From Chlorella sorokiniana (lineage: Eukaryota > Chlorophyta > Trebouxiophyceae > Chlorellales > Chlorellaceae): a stretch of 64,000 bases of DNA. Of this stretch, positions 62,401 through 64,000 are shown one piece after another (positions within the stretch are counted from its first letter, which is position 1; the number at the start of each line of letters is the position of its first letter). The stretch covers positions 1,860,001-1,924,000 of the forward strand of contig CP084612.1 in the NCBI GenBank assembly GCA_025917655.1. The letters are read 5' to 3'. The position numbers and the translations under genes were made by a program. The notes below the pieces were generated by a model. The model worked only from the letters and a program-made list of their open reading frames with translations, ran no database searches and was not told the origin of the DNA.

Positions 62401-64000
62401 GCCCCCCCCCCCGCAGTATTGCCTGTGCCGCGGCCGCATGAGCCGCGCGCGGCAGCAGCAGGAGAGCTCGCCGCACGAGGCGAGGGCCGCCTGGTTCGCC
62501 GCCAGCTACGAGCTGCTGGGCCTGGCGGTCAACGGGCAGCCCCTGCCGGAGCTGCTGCCGGGCGTGCTGGCTGGCGGCGGCGCCAACAAGGGGCGCTCGG
62601 TGCGCTTGCGCCGCTCTACTGAGTTTTTTAGCCGAATTTGTTTTTTGGGGGATCGTTTTATGTGGGAGCGCTGGTGTGGGTGCACATGTCGGCGGCATGA
62701 CCGCGCCCCTGCTTGCGCTGCCCGCCCGCCCGCAGCGCGCGCCCTCCAGCGCGGCGGCGGCGACGCTGTGGCAGGAGCGTCGCGGCTGGGTAGGCCTGGC
62801 GGCCCGCGCGCTGCAGCAGGCTGGGGAGCGCGAGCTGGCGGTACGGCTGTACATGTCCCTGGACGCCTACAAGCAGGCACGCGACCTGCTGGCGGCGATG
62901 GGAGACCACGCCCGCCTGGCAGACTGCTGCGCGGCGGCGGCGGCGCACCTGCGCGCGGGGGGAGAGGCGCGCATGGCGCTGCCGTGGCTGGCGGAGCGGG
63001 TGCGGCGGTACCGCGTGATGAACCAGTACGGGCGAGCCTTTGAGGAGCTGCAGCGCGAGCCGGAGGTGGTGCAGGTGGGAGGGTGGCGATGCTGCAATTC
63101 GGCGCGCTATGCTTATTACAAGGTGGCAAATGTTTGTTCAGACTGCACCGCACCTTGTGTTGGAAGGCGTCGTTGGCTGTGCTAAACGGCTTTTGTGCCT
63201 GCTGTACCGCATTTCCCCCTGCAGTACCTGCAGAGTCGCAGCCCCATGGTCCTGGAGGAAGTCGGGGTGAATACGATGCGGGAGCTGGCAGCTGCCGCGA
63301 AGGCGCAGCGGGAGCCTCAGCCGCGCGGCGGCGCCGGCGCCGGCAGGGCGGAAGCTGCGGCGGAAGCCGAGGCGCAGCTGCAGGCACGGCTGGTGGCCGC
63401 CTCCCGCCTCATCAGCAACCCCGAGCTGCGGGCCAGCCGGCTGGAAGCGCATGGATGCTTTGCTGAGCTGGCAGTGGCGGTCAAGGCAAGGCGGGCTGCC
63501 CGTTGCAGTTTGCTGTGTCGCTTGCCGGCAGCTGGGCGGGCGGGCGGGGCCGCCGGCCAGGCCTTCCTCCCATTGACCTCTTTGTTGTTGAGCCAGCAGT
63601 GGTTTCAGTCTTCTGCTTGCTGTTGTTCAGCTCCTGCTTGCACACGGCTGCTGGGCTGGGGTGGCAGGCGGGATGGCGCTTCCGCCTGGCAAGCCCGCGA
63701 TGCCCCTTCCTTTGGTTTGCCAGGCCTTGTGCCCCCTCCCCTCCCCGGTTCAGGAGCCGATCCGTGCGGCTCAGCTCCTGTCGGAGCATGCCGGCTACCC
63801 CGCCGCCATCGCGCGCCTGCTGGATGCGACGGCGGCGGCAGAGGGCGGCGAGGGCGCGCGGCTGCCCTCGGGCGGCCTGCGGCTGCTGGCGCGCCTGGCG
63901 GCGGCGGCGGGCACCCCGGCCGAGCTGGCCGCCACCTGGCGGCTGCTGCGCGGCGCCAGCCTGGCGGCGGAGCTGCCGCGGCTGCGCGCCGACCTGGCGC
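53485..64000 (+). CDS. TRANK1-like superfamily 1 (UvrD/Rep-type) helicase (runs off the right end)
   Basis: After an acidic Ala-rich stretch (53485-54080) the TRANK1-type core begins: FTITRDAWHEWLGMD, GGRIVFEVAADYSEA, ITLDHKRYEEELGKIQDSHR, FYKLSSELVHAVMAGLDEN. Helicase motifs follow: Walker A IILLGRSGTGKTTC (split by the intron at 56275-56420), IFVTASATL-like VFVTASATLQDQVARSF, motif II YRDEVQDFTQAE, motif III LFLCGDTAQTIARGIGFRF, VNYRTHSGILEVASSVVD, motif V VPQAKGLEFDDVFLVNFCSE, SPVKDEWRVLLQYLEEL, motif VI LYTAVTRAKNSVVVYDD. A helical, TPR-like C-terminal part (CFERGDEARAQYCLCRGRM, LAVRLYMSLDAYKQARDLLA, YLQSRSPMVLEEVGVNTMRE) is still open at 64000. All nucleotide-binding motifs look intact. 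Family members are large proteins thought to act on nucleic acid; their substrate is not established. The ankyrin-helicase-TPR order matches animal TRANK1, supporting one gene with the preceding region. Confidence 0.8.
54215..54371. repeat. CA microsatellite in intron
   Basis: Two (CA)n runs, 54263-54289 and 54345-54369, lie in a CCCACA-rich sequence that makes up most of the intron before the FTITRDAW exon. The acceptor follows at 54390. Confidence 0.85.
55048..55104. repeat. Direct duplication of about 30 bp
   Basis: The segment GGCACCCTGTGTTCTCACCG plus GCTGGGCTG occurs twice back to back, with one extra T in the second copy. It is intronic in the helicase gene. Confidence 0.65.
57018..57072. 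repeat. CA microsatellite in intron
   Basis: (CA)n and CACG-rich repeats lie in the intron before the exon at about 57118 of the helicase gene. Confidence 0.8.
59525..59640. repeat. CA/CCA microsatellite in intron
   Basis: Long CACACC and (CA)n tracts lie before the acceptor at about 59645 of the helicase gene. Confidence 0.85.
59768..59853. repeat. 21-bp minisatellite at an exon-intron junction
   Basis: About four copies of a G-rich 21-bp unit (GGGAGGGGCGAGGGTTTTG type) lie directly after the exon ending AFFQ. They are open in the coding frame and would encode Gly-Arg-Gly-Glu-Gly repeats if retained. Homology suggests they are intronic. Confidence 0.7.

Overview
The window reads as nuclear DNA of a green alga, most likely a trebouxiophyte or other chlorophyte. 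It is very GC-rich, and its genes are split into many short exons (about 50-400 bp) by short introns carrying CA/GT, CCCA and GGGT repeats. Several genes have a TGTAA polyadenylation signal. The gene content is plant- and alga-like: a chloroplast EGY2-type protease, a plant-type long-chain alcohol oxidase, an SPX protein, an M11/gametolysin-like protein and algal PAN-cysteine modules. I see no reverse transcriptase, integrase, transposase, capsid, tRNA or rRNA sequence and no CRISPR array.

Layout, left to right. 1-1873 (+): 3' part of a secreted gametolysin-like protein with a ricin-B-like module. 2753-7712 (-): an apparent SPX-RING protein joined to two HAD phosphatase domains (FCP1-like and PHOSPHO/PS2-like). 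8222-11070 (+): membrane-anchored PAN-cyclophilin. 11407-15619 (-): mitochondrial branched-chain 2-oxoacid dehydrogenase E2. 16009-17018 (+): TRAPPC1/BET5. 17075-20851 (-): CDK10/CDK11-type kinase. 21508-23513 (-): PIG-M GPI mannosyltransferase. 23781-29245 (+): long-chain fatty alcohol oxidase. 29422-33375 (+): three tandem copies of an unnamed small membrane protein. 33482-37710 (-): long disordered/coiled-coil protein with a possible DUF4378-like end. 37993-40369 (+): EGY2-like site-2 protease. 40604-44123 (-): membrane-anchored conserved protein of unknown function. 44997-64000 (+, runs off the end): CCCH zinc finger, ankyrin/coiled-coil region and then a TRANK1-like SF1 helicase with a helical TPR-like tail, probably one giant gene.

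The genes are mostly unrelated housekeeping functions packed in divergent pairs with short shared promoters (267-873 bp) and convergent pairs with short 3' gaps (57-337 bp). The only local family is the tandem triplet. Two properties recur across the window. First, at least eight introns are best explained by GC-AG splicing, often with a GCGCGC-like donor. Second, almost every long conserved gene shows one-base reading-frame jumps in G/C-rich runs. Because this affects essential single-copy genes of all kinds, base-level assembly error is a better explanation than mass pseudogenisation. Exon boundaries given below were read by eye from splice signals and family conservation. Gene spans are more reliable than individual exon edges.
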